Source: Collinsella sp.
GTDB taxonomy: Bacteria; Actinomycetota; Coriobacteriia; Coriobacteriales; Coriobacteriaceae
Assembly: GCA_014871545.1 (NCBI GenBank)
Contig: WGSR01000102.1
Span: 1 to 5,952, forward strand
Length of the DNA: 5,952 bases
Reading direction: 5' to 3'
The position numbers were made by a program, and so were the translations under genes. Below the pieces are notes generated by a model, which saw nothing but the letters and a program-made list of their open reading frames with translations, made no database searches and was not told the origin of the DNA. Of the stretch, positions 3,749-5,952 are shown piece by piece (the first letter of the stretch is position 1; each line of letters begins with the position of its first letter).

Positions 3749-5952
3749 ATGCTCATTCACCGTATAGCCGCGCAGCTCTACACTGCCGAAGCGCTACAGA
3801 CCGTCGAGGCCGGGCTCGATTCTGGCGAGGACGTGACGCTGGCCGTGTCTCAGTCGGGTCGCACGCTTATGGCCGCCGCCCAGTTTGCGCGTCGTCCGCG
3901 CCCCACGGTCTACATCGTGAGTGGCGAGGACGCGGCCGATCGCGCCGCGCGCAGCCTTGCCGCCTACGTGGGCCTGGCGCACGTGTGCCGTTTTCCCGAG
4001 CGCAAGGACTATCCGTGGCGCGAGCAGGCGCCCGACGACGCCGTGGTGGCCCAGCGCTGCGAGGCGCTCGGGCGCATCGTGCGCGGGGACAACTGCATCA
4101 TGGTCGCCTCGGCTCGCGCGCTGCTGCGCTGTGTGCCGCCGGTCGAGAGCCACTACTGGGAGTCCACGACCTTTGCGGTGGGCGAGGAGATTCCCTTTGA
4201 CGAGGTGCCGCAGCGTCTGGTGGGCATGGGCTACACCAATGCCGGCGCCGCCGACGCGCCCGGCCTGTTCCGTGTGCACGGCGACACCGTCGAGGTGTAT
4301 CCCGCGCAGGAAAAGGCGCCCGTACGCATCGAGTTCTTTGGCGACGAGATCGACCGCATACGCCGCATGGTGAGTTCAACGGGCCAAACCATCGGCAACG
4401 AAGACAGCATCGAGATCTTCCCCTGTCGCGAGCTCGCGCTTACCGACGAGGCCGTCCACAACATGCATGTGGCGCTCTACCGCGCCAGCCAGGACGACAG
4501 CAAGTTGGCGGCGCTGCTCGAGATGGTGGATGCACGCATTGTCACGCCCGAGCTCGACCGCTTTTTGCCGGTGATGTACGGCCAGACCGTGAGCCCGTTG
4601 TCGCACGTGAGCGGCAAGGCGCTCGTGGTGCTGTCCGAGCCGCGCTCGCTGTTCGACGATTGCCTGCGCGCCTACGAGGATATCGAGGCGCGTGCCGGCG
4701 AGGCGGGGGTCGACCGTCTGGACGGCCTGTACGTGCGTGCCCAGCAACTCGACTTTGGTTCCCAGCAACGCCTGAACTATGTGAGCCTCATCCGTGCCGG
4801 CGGTGCGGTGACGGCCGAGCTCAAGATTGAGCAGCCTGCCATCGCAGGCTCGGACAACCGTTTTATGACGCGCATCCAGGAGGTCGTGGGCAAGCGCTAT
4901 GCCTGCGTGTTTGCCATCCCCGACCGCGACGCGCGCGAGTCGATGGAGCTCACCTTTGGCGACGAGGGCATTACCTTTGAGGAATCGCTGACCGCGGCGC
5001 CCGAAAATGCCGGCGCTATCGGCGACCGCGTGCGCGTGGCAGCGGCGGATTCCGCCGACCGTGCCGCACGCCAGGAGGCCCATGCTTCCATTCGCGAGCG
5101 AAAGGCCGATGCGCTCAACGCCCGTTCGCTCGAGGCGGGCGCCGCGCAGGCTGCCGCCGGCGCCGCCGTGCCCACCATCTCGCGCGGGCGCGTGACCTTT
5201 GTGGACGCTGCCCTGCCACAGGGCGTGGTGGTGCCCGACGCCAATTTGGCCGTGTTCTCGATCGCCGACCTCAACGCCCGCATGGATGCCAACCGCGCGC
5301 GCAGCCGCCGCAAGGTTGACATTACGCAGATCACCTTCCCGTTTAAGCCGGGTGACTACGTGGTGCACGCTACCCACGGCATCGCGCTCTTTAGCGAGAT
5401 CGCGCGCCAGGAAGTGGGCGGCAAGGAACGCGACTACTTTTTGCTGGAATACGCTGATGGCGACAAGCTCTACGTGCCGCTGGAGCAGGTTGACCGCATT
5501 ACGCGCTACGTTGGTCCCGACGGCGATAAGCCGCGCTTGACCAGGCTCAACACCGCCGACTGGACGCGGGCCACCAACAAGGCGCGCAAGAATGCCAAAA
5601 AGCTGGCGTTTGACCTGGTCGACCTGTATACGCGCCGCTCGTCGATTACCGGTATCGCCTGTCCGCCCGATACGCCCGAGCAGATCGAGATGGAGGAGAG
5701 CTTCCCCTACGACGAGACGCGCGACCAGCTGGAGGCTATCGCCGACATCAAGGCCGACATGGAGGCGCCCAAGCCCATGGACCGCCTGCTGTGCGGCGAC
5801 GTGGGTTTCGGCAAGACCGAGGTCGCTCTGCGCGCGGCCTTTAAGTGCGTGGACTCCGGCCGCCAGGTCATGGTGCTCTGCCCCACGACCATTCTGGCCC
5901 AACAGCACTACGAGACATTCTTTGAGCGCTTTGCCCCGTTTGGCCTGGAGGT
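3749..5952 (+). CDS. mfd: Transcription-repair coupling factor Mfd, 3' end cut by the window
   Basis: The frame is open from the ATG at 3749 to the window edge: 734 whole codons, with no stop or frameshift. Mfd is an ATP-driven DNA translocase that pushes stalled RNA polymerase off damaged DNA and recruits UvrA for nucleotide excision repair. Seen: a UvrB-like N-terminal module (about 1-230) with PGLFRVHGDTVEVYP (171-185) and RIEFFGDEIDRIRR (193-206); a middle domain (about 280-420); an Ala-rich insertion (about 420-478); the RNA polymerase-interacting CarD-like domain from FPFKPGDYVVH (530-540) through KLYVP (573-577) to about 590; FPYDETRDQ (652-660) opening the helicase; Walker A GDVGFGKT (683-690, Lys689); and motif Ia CPTTILAQQHY (711-721). 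Missing beyond the edge are the DEAD-type motif II, the second translocase lobe and the C-terminal autoinhibitory domain. Walker A lies about 55 residues later than in E. coli (1148 residues), so the whole protein is probably nearer 1200. RecG is excluded by the UvrB-like module and the CarD-like domain. Confidence 0.97.
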   Translation, partial: MLIHRIAAQLYTAEALQTVEAGLDSGEDVTLAVSQSGRTLMAAAQFARRPRPTVYIVSGEDAADRAARSLAAYVGLAHVCRFPERKDYPWREQAPDDAVVAQRCEALGRIVRGDNCIMVASARALLRCVPPVESHYWESTTFAVGEEIPFDEVPQRLVGMGYTNAGAADAPGLFRVHGDTVEVYPAQEKAPVRIEFFGDEIDRIRRMVSSTGQTIGNEDSIEIFPCRELALTDEAVHNMHVALYRASQDDSKLAALLEMVDARIVTPELDRFLPVMYGQTVSPLSHVSGKALVVLSEPRSLFDDCLRAYEDIEARAGEAGVDRLDGLYVRAQQLDFGSQQRLNYVSLIRAGGAVTAELKIEQPAIAGSDNRFMTRIQEVVGKRYACVFAIPDRDARESMELTFGDEGITFEESLTAAPENAGAIGDRVRVAAADSADRAARQEAHASIRERKADALNARSLEAGAAQAAAGAAVPTISRGRVTFVDAALPQGVVVPDANLAVFSIADLNARMDANRARSRRKVDITQITFPFKPGDYVVHATHGIALFSEIARQEVGGKERDYFLLEYADGDKLYVPLEQVDRITRYVGPDGDKPRLTRLNTADWTRATNKARKNAKKLAFDLVDLYTRRSSITGIACPPDTPEQIEMEESFPYDETRDQLEAIADIKADMEAPKPMDRLLCGDVGFGKTEVALRAAFKCVDSGRQVMVLCPTTILAQQHYETFFERFAPFGLE

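Noticed and set aside
2957..3760. A 267-codon open frame on the - strand over the end of the ATP-grasp gene and the intergenic DNA
   Set aside because: It crosses the repeat, both hairpins and the start of mfd, shows no family motif, and opposes a well-supported gene.
3669..3767. Short + strand frame of 32 codons beginning MTGNEFDERP and overlapping the mfd start
   Set aside because: It runs through the hairpin at 3696-3718, which accounts for much of its sequence, and the nearest GGAG is about 18 bases from its ATG. A passing likeness of PAGFWR to RDD-family proteins ends at once.
3685..4373. Two + strand frames (3685-4200 and 3921-4373) over the start of mfd
   Set aside because: Both are Arg-rich shadow translations of mfd, whose true frame is supported by homology motifs and a good ribosome binding site.
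4833..4850. Perfect 7-bp hairpin AGCCTGC/GCAGGCT with a 4-base loop inside mfd
   Set aside because: One or two such hairpins are expected by chance in 6 kb, no T tract follows, and it is within conserved coding sequence.
4376..5908. A 510-codon open frame on the - strand
   Set aside because: It lies wholly antisense to mfd, which has all the expected family motifs. Long stop-free antisense frames are common opposite GC-rich genes, and the predicted protein is a His/Ala/Gly-rich product without domains.
1..5952. CRISPR arrays, tRNA or rRNA genes, insertion sequences, attachment sites, defence or toxin-antitoxin genes
   Set aside because: I saw no regularly spaced repeats, cloverleaf sequences, transposase motifs or paired small genes. 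The only repeat is the two-copy 45-bp element.

Overview
The window is a GC-rich stretch of bacterial chromosome with four genes, all on the + strand. In order they are: a complete endonuclease III gene (nth, 20-685); a membrane-anchored zinc-ribbon protein of unknown function (804-1853); an ATP-grasp ligase related to the glutathionylspermidine synthase / circularly permuted ATP-grasp group (2060-3526); and the first about 734 codons of the transcription-repair coupling factor gene mfd (3749 to the window edge). GC-rich codons, strong GGAGG-type ribosome binding sites and the protein types fit an actinobacterial gut anaerobe of the class Coriobacteriia, perhaps Collinsella. That assignment is an impression from gene style and protein families; there is no rRNA or other decisive marker here.

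Layout. Positions 686-803 separate nth from the zinc-ribbon gene. They hold a small hairpin without a T tract and two overlapping dyad symmetries that share one arm. Positions 1854-2059 hold a strong rho-independent terminator (11-bp stem plus T5). Its descending arm and T tract begin a 45-bp sequence that recurs, with 2 mismatches, at 3607-3651 behind the ATP-grasp gene. Positions 3527-3748 hold that second copy, a weak promoter candidate, and a second, GC-perfect terminator-like hairpin only 26 bases before the mfd start codon. Each of the last three genes therefore appears to be its own transcription unit, although all four point the same way.

Function. nth and mfd both belong to DNA repair: nth to base excision of oxidised pyrimidines, mfd to removing stalled RNA polymerase and recruiting UvrA. 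The two middle genes have no visible link to repair or to each other. The zinc-ribbon protein looks like a single-pass membrane protein with a cytoplasmic Cys4 zinc knuckle and an uncharacterised outer domain. The ATP-grasp protein has no polyamine or glutathione gene beside it in this window, so its substrate is open.

No tRNA, rRNA, CRISPR array, insertion sequence or phage gene is visible. The less ordinary items are the dispersed terminator-linked repeat, the hairpin in the mfd leader, the divergent glycine loop of the ATP-grasp enzyme, and an Ala-rich insertion in Mfd. I found no convincing new multi-gene system.
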